DNA of 64,000 bases from DAIQON01 sp036787835 (GCA_036787835.1 DAIQON010000001.1:257804-321803); one strand, 5' to 3'; counted from the stretch's first letter, positions 24,262-33,654 are shown. Translations and numbers: made by a program. Notes: a model not told the origin generated them from the letters alone.

Positions 24262-24348
24262 ATGGTGGGCGTGGTAGGAACGAATTGGAACCACGTTAAA
24301 TTGGAACTAGTTAATATGTTTAAAGTAGTTAAGTCACAACTACATTGA
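24262..24348 (+). CDS. WN microprotein 3 (28 codons)
   Basis: MVGVVGTNWNHVKLELVNMF, then VVKSQLH. Same 5' block as WN-2; codons 11-20 differ in DNA but keep His/Gln11, hydrophobic 12, Lys13, Glu15-Leu16. On the minus strand its upstream flank reads as a small CCAT/ATGG hairpin followed by TTTTTATT. Confidence 0.5.
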   Translation: MVGVVGTNWNHVKLELVNMFKVVKSQLH

Positions 24349-24400
24349 CATTAATACAAGCTTATGCTAATATATATTTAATTAATATAACAAAAATATC

Positions 24401-25375
24401 ATGTCAACAACTGAAATAGCACCCCCAATGCCACAAGAAATAGAAAGTCAGAGAATTGTTGAATTCCAGGAATACCAACTTATACCTACAGCCGAAACAG
24501 CACTAGTTAGTTCCATAGATTTAATTAGCGAGCAAGGTAATCCTGCGAAGAACAATGAAGATAGTATATTTGCAGATGCAGATAGGGGTATTGCAGGTGT
24601 ATTTGATGGTGCTTCTGATGTAGTAGGATTTAAAACCCCAGACGGTATGACGGGTGGTGCAGTAGCATCAAGAATAGCGGCATCTACTCTTGAAACTTCT
24701 AGCACTGAGCAAACGCTAACAGATATAATCATGATCGCCAATGGGCATATAGATGCAATTCAACGAGAATTTGATCTCGATCCAAACAGTAAAGAAGCCA
24801 GGTTTTGCACTACGGGTGCAATTGCACGTGCCCGTACAACCGAATCAGGAGAAAAAGTAATAGACTTGCTACAGATTGCTGATAGCGTAGCAATAGTTAC
24901 TAGAGATGATGGTAGCGTCGAAGTGCCTCTAGGTCTGTATGATCAAGATGAAGAATCAATGCAACTCTGGACGCAAATGACTGCTGAAGGAATGACTGCT
25001 GAGCAAATTCTAAAAGATGAACGGATGCAAGCCCAGATTAAATCAAAACGATCTGAGTCTAATGTAACTTATGGTGTTTTGAATGGAGAAGCTGACGCAG
25101 CAGAATTTGTTAGGACAACTACCATACCAGCCGAAGGAGTTTCAAAAGTTATTCTATTAAGTGACGGGCTATTTATACCAAAGGAGAACCCCTCAGGAGA
25201 GGATAGCTGGGATGAAATAGCACGCCTAGAGTCTGAGGGCGGCATTAAAGCTGTTTTAGATTACGTTAGAAGTATAGAATCAACAGATCCAGATTGTATT
25301 AGATACCCCAGATTTAAACAGCATGATGATGCCAGTGGTGCTGTTTTGGATCTCAGGGTTCAAATTGCCGCTTAA
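24401..25375 (+). CDS. PP2C-family protein phosphatase-like
   Basis: 324 residues with the metal-binding Asp motifs of PP2C: SEQGNPAKNNEDSIF (about 44-58), GIAGVFDGASDVVG, and VILLSDGLFIP (about 249). The central part matches the fold (GAIARA, LLQIADSVAIV). Mn/Mg-dependent Ser/Thr phosphatase. No kinase gene is nearby, so the partner is unknown. No membrane segment. Confidence 0.8.
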   Translation: MSTTEIAPPMPQEIESQRIVEFQEYQLIPTAETALVSSIDLISEQGNPAKNNEDSIFADADRGIAGVFDGASDVVGFKTPDGMTGGAVASRIAASTLETSSTEQTLTDIIMIANGHIDAIQREFDLDPNSKEARFCTTGAIARARTTESGEKVIDLLQIADSVAIVTRDDGSVEVPLGLYDQDEESMQLWTQMTAEGMTAEQILKDERMQAQIKSKRSESNVTYGVLNGEADAAEFVRTTTIPAEGVSKVILLSDGLFIPKENPSGEDSWDEIARLESEGGIKAVLDYVRSIESTDPDCIRYPRFKQHDDASGAVLDLRVQIAA

Positions 25376-25446
25376 TACGACAGTTCATTATAGATTTCAA
25401 AAGTGCCAGCATATTAAACCATCACAGAACATTAAGCACAAGCAGA

Positions 25447-25521
25447 ATGGTAGACATGAGTTGGACGAAATGGAACCAAATAAAACTTTCCCTAATAGTT
25501 ATGACGAATATTTATAATTAA
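25447..25521 (+). CDS. WN microprotein 4 (24 codons)
   Basis: MVDMSWTKWNQIKLSLI, then a short polar end. It is the only copy with Ser instead of Glu15. The 32 bases from 25430 match the tRNA-Met 3' flank (26305 onward) at 26 positions, which ties the family to the tRNA. Confidence 0.45.
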   Translation: MVDMSWTKWNQIKLSLIVMTNIYN

Positions 25522-25542
25522 AAAACAGTATAATTCTATGGT

Positions 25543-26292
25543 TTAATTAAATTTAATGGTACCGAGCAATTCGGCAGCAGTTAACATTTCTGTTGAGTTA
25601 GCTTGTTGTGAATAACCTAGGTTTAAGTTTTGTCCATAAGTTGGCTGACAAAAGCTCGCTCTATAAGTCATGTATGTACCGTTCGGTAAACGAACATATA
25701 AGGAGTTCCCTGAAGCTGCTTCAAGAATAACAGTACGGTTATAGTGTCCGCCACCACAATAGGGTGAATCAGAACTCTTATAAGTTTTTAAATTGGATTG
25801 CCAAATTACAATTCCATTACTCAATTTACCTAGAGACCTACCCGTAGAGTAGTTAAGGATACCGTTATAAGATTTAGCTATTTTCTCATCAGTTGAAATA
25901 TTGATATTTATAGCGAATTGGGCCTCTTTTGTGCTTAAACCATAGCCACCAGCCTCACTTATCCAGGTTCTAGTATTACCAGATCCTGGCACTCCCAAAG
26001 AATTTATTTGCCAACCAATTAGTGGTGACATAAAAGTAAATCCAAATGACTTAAAGCTGTTATTGTTCTCCCAACCATCCAAGTGTGACAATAGTTGGCT
26101 AGGTGATTCACTCGCCACTTTAGATATTGGTTGTTCTAGCTTTGTATTATGAGGAGATATAGTCTGAGAAATTTTATGATTTTGGACCCATAAATAGCCA
26201 CCAGCTGTAATGATTAACATCAAGGTGGATAAAATTAATAGAAATTCTATAAGGGTGAAGCCATGTTGGTTCTTTTTATTAAAAGTACGCAT
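25543..26292 (-). CDS. Type IV pilin-like protein, cassette next to tRNA-Met
   Basis: 249 residues from MRTFNKKNQHG. Prepilin signal QHG-FTLIEFLLIL with Glu at +5 and a hydrophobic N-terminal helix, then a beta-rich domain with a disulfide candidate (YCGGG ... FCQP). Cleaved by a prepilin peptidase and exported by a type IV pilus-like machine. The ATG is only 30 nt from the tRNA 3' end with no promoter or Shine-Dalgarno between, so read-through from the tRNA is possible. Confidence 0.75.
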   Translation of the reverse strand: MRTFNKKNQHGFTLIEFLLILSTLMLIITAGGYLWVQNHKISQTISPHNTKLEQPISKVASESPSQLLSHLDGWENNNSFKSFGFTFMSPLIGWQINSLGVPGSGNTRTWISEAGGYGLSTKEAQFAININISTDEKIAKSYNGILNYSTGRSLGKLSNGIVIWQSNLKTYKSSDSPYCGGGHYNRTVILEAASGNSLYVRLPNGTYMTYRASFCQPTYGQNLNLGYSQQANSTEMLTAAELLGTIKFN

Positions 26293-26322
26293 AAAGCAAG
26301 CATACATTAAGCATAAGAACAA

Positions 26323-26399
26323 TGGTAGCGACGAGTGGACTTGAACCACTGACCCCAGGCTTATGAGTCCTGTGCTCTAACCAGCTGAGCTACGCCGCC
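26323..26399 (-). tRNA. tRNA-Met (CAT), elongator type
   Basis: 77 nt with CCA. Acceptor GGCGGCG pairs with CGTCGCT (two G-T pairs), D-arm GCTC...GAGC, anticodon loop CTCATAA and T-arm AGTGG-TTCAAGT-CCACT. Overall close to elongator tRNA-Met; a lysidine-modified tRNA-Ile(CAT) is not excluded. A mismatch (A-G) closes the anticodon stem. TATAAT lies about 20 nt upstream on the minus strand. Confidence 0.9.
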
Positions 26400-26469
26400 G
26401 AAATATCTGGTCAATCAATTATATTAGAACTTTGTCTAGATTAGCAAAACATAAAACTATATCCGAGTT

Positions 26470-27237
26470 TTATCCAAGCGCTAAAGCACTTAAATATACC
26501 GCCGTAACTAGTCCGATTACCACTACAAATACCCTAATTGCTCTAAACGAAAATCTTTGTGCGCTCCTTGCTCCGACATATCCTCCAATTGCTGTACCCA
26601 CACCCATTGCGAGAGCGTAGCGCCAGTTAATTAGATGCGAACTATAGAGAACTAGAATTGAGACTGCGGATATAGCAATTGCAGTTAGGTTCTTCAGCCC
26701 GTTCATCTCGTGGATATTAGTTAATCTGGTAAGACTTAAGATTGCGAGCATAACTAGCCCAAAACCTGCACCAAAATAGCCTCCATATATTGCAAGTGGA
26801 AATATAGCTAAAAATACCCAGGGTCTTGGCCCACTATATTTTCTTTCAACCCCCACCTCTCTATATATTCGGGCATGAATATATGGCTGGTAGGCAAAGA
26901 GTATTACCGCCGCAATAATTAGTATCGGGGCAATTAGTTCAAAATTTGAATTTGAAGTACGTCTCAATATGTAAGCACCAATCGCAGCACCAATCGCAGT
27001 GGGCAAAATTAGCCATAGATATGACCTGGGAAGGGCCTTTATATACTTTCTATAACCAAAGCTCGAAGTAATTTGACCAGACAAAACGATCACATTAGCT
27101 GTAGCATTGGCAGCAAGGGCAGGCATGCCGAAAATTAATAGTACTGGGAAGCCAATGAGCATCCCACCGCCACCAATCGCGTTTATTGCGCCGACTAAGA
27201 ATCCGGCAACCACCACAACCAAGTCTTTTATAAGCAT
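26470..27237 (-). CDS. TauE/SafE-family permease
   Basis: 255 residues, seven or eight membrane helices, and the family's N-terminal signature VGAINAIGGGGMLIGFPVLL with a second half-repeat (YGGYFGAGFGLVMLA). TauE/SafE proteins export sulfite, sulfonates or related anions; the substrate is not known. Confidence 0.9.
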   Translation of the reverse strand: MLIKDLVVVVAGFLVGAINAIGGGGMLIGFPVLLIFGMPALAANATANVIVLSGQITSSFGYRKYIKALPRSYLWLILPTAIGAAIGAYILRRTSNSNFELIAPILIIAAVILFAYQPYIHARIYREVGVERKYSGPRPWVFLAIFPLAIYGGYFGAGFGLVMLAILSLTRLTNIHEMNGLKNLTAIAISAVSILVLYSSHLINWRYALAMGVGTAIGGYVGARSAQRFSFRAIRVFVVVIGLVTAVYLSALALG

Positions 27238-27327
27238 TGTAGTTTATTTTTTGCTTTTTAATAGTTCTCTATAAATAGTATAACCCATCTAATGAAATGT
27301 TTACCTGACTTAGGCTAAACTAGGACT

Positions 27328-28230
27328 ATGGATTTGGATATTGGTCCCGGTGTTTATGTGTTAGCTGTTAGTGGCGGAGTTGATTCTGTGGTGCTGCTCG
27401 ACATGGTAGTAAAAAATACTCAGTCAAAGCTAAACAATGTTGAGCTTATCGTTGCCCACTTTGATCATGGCATAAGACATGATTCAGCTGAAGATACTAA
27501 GTTTGTTGGTGGATTAGCCGAGCAGCATGGCCTCAGGTTTACTCATGGTGAGGCGAGCTTGGGCCCAAATGCTAGTGAAGAGCAGGCAAGAACTGCCAGA
27601 TATGAATTTCTATTTAAAGTCGTAGAGGAATATAAGGCCAAGGCGCTTATAACTGCTCATCATCAAGATGACTTAATTGAAACAGCACTACTAAACATTT
27701 TAAGAGGCACTAACCGTCGAGGTTTGTCATCACTACAGTCAAGCGACAGCTTAATGCGGCCGCTACTTAACATAACAAAGGCTAGCCTGGTTGATTACGC
27801 TAAAGATAATCATCTAGGTTGGCGCGAAGACAGCACCAACACTGATGAAAGGTACTTAAGAAATTACTTACGCCTTAATATCTTACAGAATCTAACTAGC
27901 GAAAACAGGACTAAGCTGGTTAAGCTTATAAGCAATCAGACCGAGCTTAACGGGCAGATTGATGAACTACTCGAGCAGCTTATCAGAGAAGAGCTTAAGG
28001 ATAATCAGATCCCAAGACTATGGTTAGCTACGCTAGACAGCAAGTTAATTAACGAAGTACTTGCCACCTGGCTTAGACAAAATGGTGTATATAATTACAA
28101 CCAAACTAGCTTAAAACGATTGAATACTGAGCTAAGAGTAGCTAAAGTTAATAGTCTGGTTGATGCCATTGCTGATCGGAAAATAATAGTCGGAAAGGAC
28201 AATTTGGCACTCAAGCCCATAGAGCGCTAG
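27328..28230 (+). CDS. tilS: tRNA(Ile)-lysidine synthase
   Basis: 300 residues. PP-loop motif AVSGGVDSVVLL (about 13-24), then VAHFDHGIRHDSAEDTKFV and ITAHHQDDLIETALLNI, which are TilS landmarks. It makes lysidine at C34 of tRNA-Ile(CAU) so that it reads AUA. The C-terminal TilS domain is short compared with E. coli (about 430). TAAACT lies 6 nt before the ATG: probably leaderless. Essential. Confidence 0.93.
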   Translation: MDLDIGPGVYVLAVSGGVDSVVLLDMVVKNTQSKLNNVELIVAHFDHGIRHDSAEDTKFVGGLAEQHGLRFTHGEASLGPNASEEQARTARYEFLFKVVEEYKAKALITAHHQDDLIETALLNILRGTNRRGLSSLQSSDSLMRPLLNITKASLVDYAKDNHLGWREDSTNTDERYLRNYLRLNILQNLTSENRTKLVKLISNQTELNGQIDELLEQLIREELKDNQIPRLWLATLDSKLINEVLATWLRQNGVYNYNQTSLKRLNTELRVAKVNSLVDAIADRKIIVGKDNLALKPIER

Positions 28231-28268
28231 GCAAATCAATTCGAGCGCGCTATAATAATCTTTGAATT

Positions 28269-30137
28269 ATGGATAAAAGTCCCCTTAAGTCTAATCGTCT
28301 GAAGACTCCAAATAGTCGATTTGGTATGAAGAATGCTGGCTTTATAGCCCTAATTATTCTATTTGGACTAGTTATCTATTCGGCTTTCAAACAACCAAGT
28401 AATCTTCAGACAATTCCAATCACAACTGCCGTGCAGCAGTCAAACAAAGGAGAATATAGCTCACTTAAGGTGAACGGCAACGAAGTAGTAATCACCAAAA
28501 AAGGCGACAAGAGTGCAACCCTAAAAGCCTATATTGAGCCCAACGCTAACCTAAAGACTGAAGGGCTAGACTACTCTAAGGTTCAGATTAATCCTACAGC
28601 TCAAACAAGCGGTGGATCCACCTGGATAACCTTAGTTGAGACCATAGGCCCAGTAATTGCAATAGGCGTGATCCTATATATCATGATGCGTAGCGCTCAA
28701 GGACAAGGTAACCAGGCTCTAAGTTTTGGTAAAAGTAAGGCTCGACTTTATGGTAACGAAAAAGACAAAGTTAACTTCAGTGATGTAGCAGGCTCAGATG
28801 AAGCAAAACAAGATCTTGAAGAAGTCGTTGAATTCCTTAAGTTCCCTAAGAAGTTTGCTAGTGTTGGCGCCAAGATCCCTAAGGGAGTTTTGTTAATTGG
28901 CCCTCCTGGAACAGGCAAGACGATGTTGTCCCGCGCAGTAGCCGGTGAAGCAAACGTACCATTCTTCAGTATTTCAGGTTCTGAATTTGTTGAGATGTTT
29001 GTAGGTGTTGGCGCTAGCCGTGTTAGAGATTTATTCGCTAAAGCAAAAAAGAATTCACCATGCATTATCTTTATTGATGAAATTGACGCCGTTGGACGTC
29101 GACGTGGAAGCGGTATGGGTGGTGGTCACGATGAGAGGGAACAAACACTTAACCAGATTCTAGTAGAGATGGACGGTTTTGAACAAGGCCAAAACGTGAT
29201 TGTATTAGCTGCCACTAACCGCGCTGATGTTCTTGATCCTGCATTGCTACGACCTGGACGATTTGACCGTCGAGTTAATATTGGTCTACCTGACCGAAAA
29301 GACCGTGAGGCAATACTTAAAGTTCATTTTGCTAAAAAGCCTCTAGCTAAGAACGTTGACCTTGATGCGCTAGCAGCTAAAAGTGCCGGATCATCAGGCG
29401 CTGATCTGGCTAATATAGCCAACGAATCGGCAATTATTGCAGCTCGAAATAGCCACAGTCAGATTAGTCAGCTTGACGTTACTAACGCTTTCGAAAGAGT
29501 CGCTATTGGACCAGAGCGAAAGAGTAAGGTGATGACAGAAAACGACAAGAAAGTTACTGCTTATCATGAAGCTGGCCATGCTCTAGTCGGACACGTTTTA
29601 CCAGACAGCGACCCAGTCCATAAAGTTACCATTATCCCACGTGGCGGAACTGGTGGTGTTACTTGGTTTATTCCACCAGAGGACCGGGTTTACGTATCAC
29701 TTGTGCAGTTCAAAGATATATTGGCCCGTGGTATGGGAGGAAGAGTTGCTGAAGAAATTGTTTTAGGTCGCGACCGGATTACTACCGGCGCCGGTTCAGA
29801 CCTACAGAGTGCAGCTGAACTAGCTAGAGACATGGTTGTCAATCAGGGGATGGGTCAAAAACTACGAGACCAAGTATTTAAAGTTGACGATGCGATGATG
29901 ATTGATCGTATCGTTCACGAACGACAATTTTCAGACGAAACTGCCAAAGTAATTGATGATGAAGTCGAAAGCCTAATAACCGAAGCTGCAAATAGAGCAA
30001 GAGTCGTAATCAAGGCCAACATGAAGTATCTTGAACTTCTAAAAGACAAGCTTTTAGAGAAGGAAACTGTTGATAGTGAAGAAGTCGATGAGCTACTAAA
30101 AGAATCTAAAATGCCAGCTGGTGCTGCTCAATATTAA
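28269..30137 (+). CDS. ftsH: ATP-dependent membrane zinc protease FtsH
   Basis: 622 residues. Membrane helix near 25-40, periplasmic domain, second helix near 125-140, AAA module with Walker A GPPGTGKT (about 211) and IIFIDEIDAVG, the second-region-of-homology RPGRFDRR, and protease motif HEAGH (about 433). It degrades membrane and regulatory proteins. TATAAT lies 12 nt before the ATG. The 108 nt after the stop hold nothing recognised. Confidence 0.97.
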   Translation: MDKSPLKSNRLKTPNSRFGMKNAGFIALIILFGLVIYSAFKQPSNLQTIPITTAVQQSNKGEYSSLKVNGNEVVITKKGDKSATLKAYIEPNANLKTEGLDYSKVQINPTAQTSGGSTWITLVETIGPVIAIGVILYIMMRSAQGQGNQALSFGKSKARLYGNEKDKVNFSDVAGSDEAKQDLEEVVEFLKFPKKFASVGAKIPKGVLLIGPPGTGKTMLSRAVAGEANVPFFSISGSEFVEMFVGVGASRVRDLFAKAKKNSPCIIFIDEIDAVGRRRGSGMGGGHDEREQTLNQILVEMDGFEQGQNVIVLAATNRADVLDPALLRPGRFDRRVNIGLPDRKDREAILKVHFAKKPLAKNVDLDALAAKSAGSSGADLANIANESAIIAARNSHSQISQLDVTNAFERVAIGPERKSKVMTENDKKVTAYHEAGHALVGHVLPDSDPVHKVTIIPRGGTGGVTWFIPPEDRVYVSLVQFKDILARGMGGRVAEEIVLGRDRITTGAGSDLQSAAELARDMVVNQGMGQKLRDQVFKVDDAMMIDRIVHERQFSDETAKVIDDEVESLITEAANRARVVIKANMKYLELLKDKLLEKETVDSEEVDELLKESKMPAGAAQY

Positions 30138-30245
30138 AAGACGTTAGAAAGACCTTAAAAAGCAGGTGAAAAAAGTTAAAAACAAAAATACTATATTACC
30201 CTCGGCCAGTCTATCCTATACTTCTATATAGGTTTTAAATAAATA

Positions 30246-31844
30246 ATGAGTAATACATCTAGTACTGGTTCAAAAAGTATCCGCATGAGTATTTCCAATG
30301 TGGCCTTTTTGTTAATGGCCACAACATTCCTCGGCCAGATACTTGGCTTCCTCAGAACTAAGCTAGTAAATGCCAACTTCCCGATTTACGGACCACATAG
30401 TACCGATGCTTACTTTGCCGCTTTCACCGTCCCAGATTTCTTCTTCTTTACCCTATCCGCCGGTGTTCTAGGTGTTGCGCTGATGCCTGTTCTATCTGAC
30501 AGACTCCAAAAGTCTGGAAGAAAGAGTGTTTGGGAACTATCCTATTCGCTACTTAATTTCTTAGCAATTATTATGTTCATCGTCGGCATCATCATCTTAG
30601 TATTTGCCAATTGGTTGATGCACCACATTGTGGCACCTAACTTAGCACCAGAAAATCTTAAAACTGCTGCTAATATCATGCGACTTTTGGCATTCAACCC
30701 ATTTCTATTTACCATTTCTGGAATATTAACTAGCGTTCAACAAACATTTGGTAAGTTTTTCTTCTTCGCTATAGCTCCGCTGTTTTATAACATGTCGATC
30801 ATTATTAGTATTTTCGTATTCAAGGATAACATTGGGCTGGTCGGGATAGGAATCGGAGCTCTAATTGGGGCCATACTCCAGTTAGTTGTAATTGCGGTTG
30901 GCACTAATACCTCGGGTATACACTGGCGACCAAAGATTATGTGGAACAATAAGGACTTTAGGGTAGTCCTCAGAAACCTACCACCAAGGTCATTGGATCA
31001 AGGCATGGACCAGGTTGAGGCGATTGTCGAGACACATATAGCCAGCGGCTTAGGATCTGGCTCAATCACTAACTATTCCAACGCCTATATCCTGAGCACA
31101 GCACCAATACTGCTACTGGGTACAGCTATTAGTAGCGCAGCCTTTCCTAGACTAAACGCAAGGTTGTCACAAAACCGCCCAGATCTATTTAGAAAAGACT
31201 TCATAATGATCCTTAGGGTCCTGATTTGGATAAGTGCCCCAATCGTAGTCATTTCGTTCTTTTGTCGAGGTTATCTTGCTCGTATGATCTATACCCAAGG
31301 TAACGATCAAATTGCCATAATTTTCGGATTCTTAACTATATCAATATTCTTCGGCATCATGTACTCGTTTATTTCCCGTTGGTTTTATTCCCATAAAGAC
31401 ACCAAGACACCGCTTTTTGTATCAGTATTCACAATCATCTTAAACATTATTCTTGCTTATACCTTGTCTAGGCCGTCTATGTACGGCGTTGTTGGACTTG
31501 CGCTTGCTCAATCAATTGTCGTTGCTACCGAGGTTACCATCTTGGTAATTATTATGATGTTTAGAGACCATAAGCTATTCGACCTAAATTTCCTTGGCCA
31601 GCTAGTCAGGATAGCATCAGTTACCGGATTTAGTATTGTGGCCGGCTTTATTATGGTTACTTTCTATCCGCTCAACCTTAATGACCGTGGTATTTTCGTT
31701 TTGGGTAGTAGGGTGCTAGTTATTACAATCGTAGTATTTGGGGTTCACCTATTAGTTTCGTCTCTATTTGATCTAGATGAAGTCAAGCCTGTTTTTAGAC
31801 GTTTAAAGAAATTAGCATCTAAACCTATAAGCTTGGAACTGTAA
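30246..31844 (+). CDS. murJ: Lipid II flippase MurJ
   Basis: 532 residues, about 14 membrane helices, the MVF superfamily opening (FLGQILGFLRTKLVNANF ... STDAYFAAFTVPDFFF) and RWFYSHKDTKTPLF in the second half. It moves lipid II across the membrane for peptidoglycan synthesis. A longer hydrophobic C-terminus is followed by a basic end. Confidence 0.95.
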   Translation: MSNTSSTGSKSIRMSISNVAFLLMATTFLGQILGFLRTKLVNANFPIYGPHSTDAYFAAFTVPDFFFFTLSAGVLGVALMPVLSDRLQKSGRKSVWELSYSLLNFLAIIMFIVGIIILVFANWLMHHIVAPNLAPENLKTAANIMRLLAFNPFLFTISGILTSVQQTFGKFFFFAIAPLFYNMSIIISIFVFKDNIGLVGIGIGALIGAILQLVVIAVGTNTSGIHWRPKIMWNNKDFRVVLRNLPPRSLDQGMDQVEAIVETHIASGLGSGSITNYSNAYILSTAPILLLGTAISSAAFPRLNARLSQNRPDLFRKDFIMILRVLIWISAPIVVISFFCRGYLARMIYTQGNDQIAIIFGFLTISIFFGIMYSFISRWFYSHKDTKTPLFVSVFTIILNIILAYTLSRPSMYGVVGLALAQSIVVATEVTILVIIMMFRDHKLFDLNFLGQLVRIASVTGFSIVAGFIMVTFYPLNLNDRGIFVLGSRVLVITIVVFGVHLLVSSLFDLDEVKPVFRRLKKLASKPISLEL

Positions 31845-31875
31845 TCTGGGCGACCTCTGTTATAATATATAGCTA

Positions 31876-33654
31876 ATGGATCAAACACATATTCGTAATT
31901 TCTGTATCATTGCTCATATTGATCATGGTAAATCAACTCTAGCCGATAGACTATTAGAGCTAACCGGCACAGTAGCTGCAAGAGACATGAAGGCACAGCT
32001 ACTGGACAAGATGGACCTTGAAAGAGAAAAGGGCATAACAATTAAGCTAGCACCAGTCAGAATGGACTATCGTGGCTTTGAGCTTAACCTTATTGATACT
32101 CCAGGCCACGTTGACTTCAGTTATGAGGTTTCCAGGAGTCTAGAAGCTTGCGAGGGAGCGGTACTTGTCGTAGATGCTTCACAAGGTATACAAGCACAAA
32201 CCTTATCCAATGTTTATTTGGCGCTTGCGGCTAACCTAAAAATATTACCAGTGCTCAATAAAATTGATTTACCAGCAGCTGATGTTGAAAAAGTAAGCGC
32301 TGAAATTATTAGTTTACTTGGCTGCAAAAAGGAAGAAATCATGACAATCTCTGCCAAGACCGGTGCCGGTGTCCAAGAGCTAATAGATAAAATTATTGCC
32401 GAGATTCCTGCACCCACTGTGGTAAAGGTGGAAACTACCAGAGCTTTAATATTTGACTCATATTACGATGATTACCGAGGAGTAATACTCTACGTTAGGG
32501 TTTTCGAAGGTCATCTTTCTAAGTCTGAAAATATTCAAATGATGGCAACAAAAGCCAACGGGCTAGCACTCGAAGTCGGTGTTTTGAAACCCCAGATGAC
32601 GGTAACGGATAAACTAGAATGCGGCGAGATCGGTTATATCGTTACTAACCTAAAGACCACCCGTGACGCAAAAGTTGGTGATACGATCACCTTAACAAAA
32701 GCTCCTGCTCATCAACCGTTACCTGGGTACAAGTATGTAAAGCCGTTTGTTTATGCCGGCTTCTTCCCACAAACCAATGAACAGTACCTTGAGCTAAAAG
32801 AGGCGGTCGACAAACTAGCTCTCAGCGATTCAGCTCTCCAATATAGTCCAGAAAACTCGCCAGTCCTAGGTTTTGGTGTCCGCATAGGCTTTTTGGGATT
32901 ACTGCACATGGATATAGTCAAAGAAAGACTCGAAAGAGAGTATGGCCTTGAGTTAGTTGTTACCAACCCATCAACCGACTACCAGGTTAAACTAACTAAC
33001 GGGAAAGATCTAGACATTAAAAGTGCTACCGAGCTTCCAGATAGCTCACTCATAAGTGAAATAAAAGAGCCATGGATTAATGGTGAAATCATTGTTCCTA
33101 GTGACTATATTGGTAGCGTGATTCAGCTAATTTCCAACAAACGTGGAGTTCAGAAGAATATTAGCTATGTTGATCAACGGGCGTTGATTGGTTTTGAAGC
33201 ACCACTGGCTAACCTACTAACCGACTTTTACGATCAACTAAAAAGTGTAACTAGCGGTTTCGGATCGTTTAACTATGAACTAGACGATTATCGGGTTGAG
33301 GATCTTGTAAGACTAGATTTCTATGTTGCCGGAGATAGGGTAGACGCCTTATCGATAGTTGTTCACCGTAGCGAAGCACAATACTTGGGACGTGAAACAG
33401 TTCAAAAACTTAAAGATGTCATTCCTAGGCAGAACTTTCAGGTTGCGCTTCAAGCAGCAGTTGGTGGTAAGTTTATTGCCAGGGCCGATCTCAGCGCCTA
33501 TCGAAAGGACGTCACTACTGGTTTATATGGTGGTGATGTAAGTCGAAAGAAAAAGGTTCTAGCCAAACAGAAAAAAGGCAAGGAACGGATGAAACGTTTT
33601 GGTAAAGTAGATATTCCAAGCGAAGCCTTTACGGTCATGATTAAGCGTGACTAA
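31876..33654 (+). CDS. lepA: Elongation factor 4 (LepA)
   Basis: 592 residues. G1 AHIDHGKST, G2/G3 region with IDTPGHVDFSYE, G4 NKIDLP, LepA-specific GFLGLLHMDIVKERLERE, and the basic C-terminal end (AKQKKGKERMKRFG). Back-translocating ribosomal GTPase. TATAAT (31861-31866) lies 9 nt before the ATG and there is no Shine-Dalgarno: leaderless. Confidence 0.97.
   Translation: MDQTHIRNFCIIAHIDHGKSTLADRLLELTGTVAARDMKAQLLDKMDLEREKGITIKLAPVRMDYRGFELNLIDTPGHVDFSYEVSRSLEACEGAVLVVDASQGIQAQTLSNVYLALAANLKILPVLNKIDLPAADVEKVSAEIISLLGCKKEEIMTISAKTGAGVQELIDKIIAEIPAPTVVKVETTRALIFDSYYDDYRGVILYVRVFEGHLSKSENIQMMATKANGLALEVGVLKPQMTVTDKLECGEIGYIVTNLKTTRDAKVGDTITLTKAPAHQPLPGYKYVKPFVYAGFFPQTNEQYLELKEAVDKLALSDSALQYSPENSPVLGFGVRIGFLGLLHMDIVKERLEREYGLELVVTNPSTDYQVKLTNGKDLDIKSATELPDSSLISEIKEPWINGEIIVPSDYIGSVIQLISNKRGVQKNISYVDQRALIGFEAPLANLLTDFYDQLKSVTSGFGSFNYELDDYRVEDLVRLDFYVAGDRVDALSIVVHRSEAQYLGRETVQKLKDVIPRQNFQVALQAAVGGKFIARADLSAYRKDVTTGLYGGDVSRKKKVLAKQKKGKERMKRFGKVDIPSEAFTVMIKRD

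Noticed and set aside
23265..24294. Two minus-strand ORFs sharing VPIRSYHAHHSAY
   Set aside because: They are the antisense of WN-2 and WN-3, so the match follows from the repeat; they lack start signals and run into known genes.
14541..26399. Degenerate whole tRNA genes at the WN repeats
   Set aside because: Only a 3'-end likeness exists: the distance from GGTTCC to CCA is 30 nt instead of 25, the T-loop lacks a purine at position 57 and no acceptor or anticodon arm can be folded.
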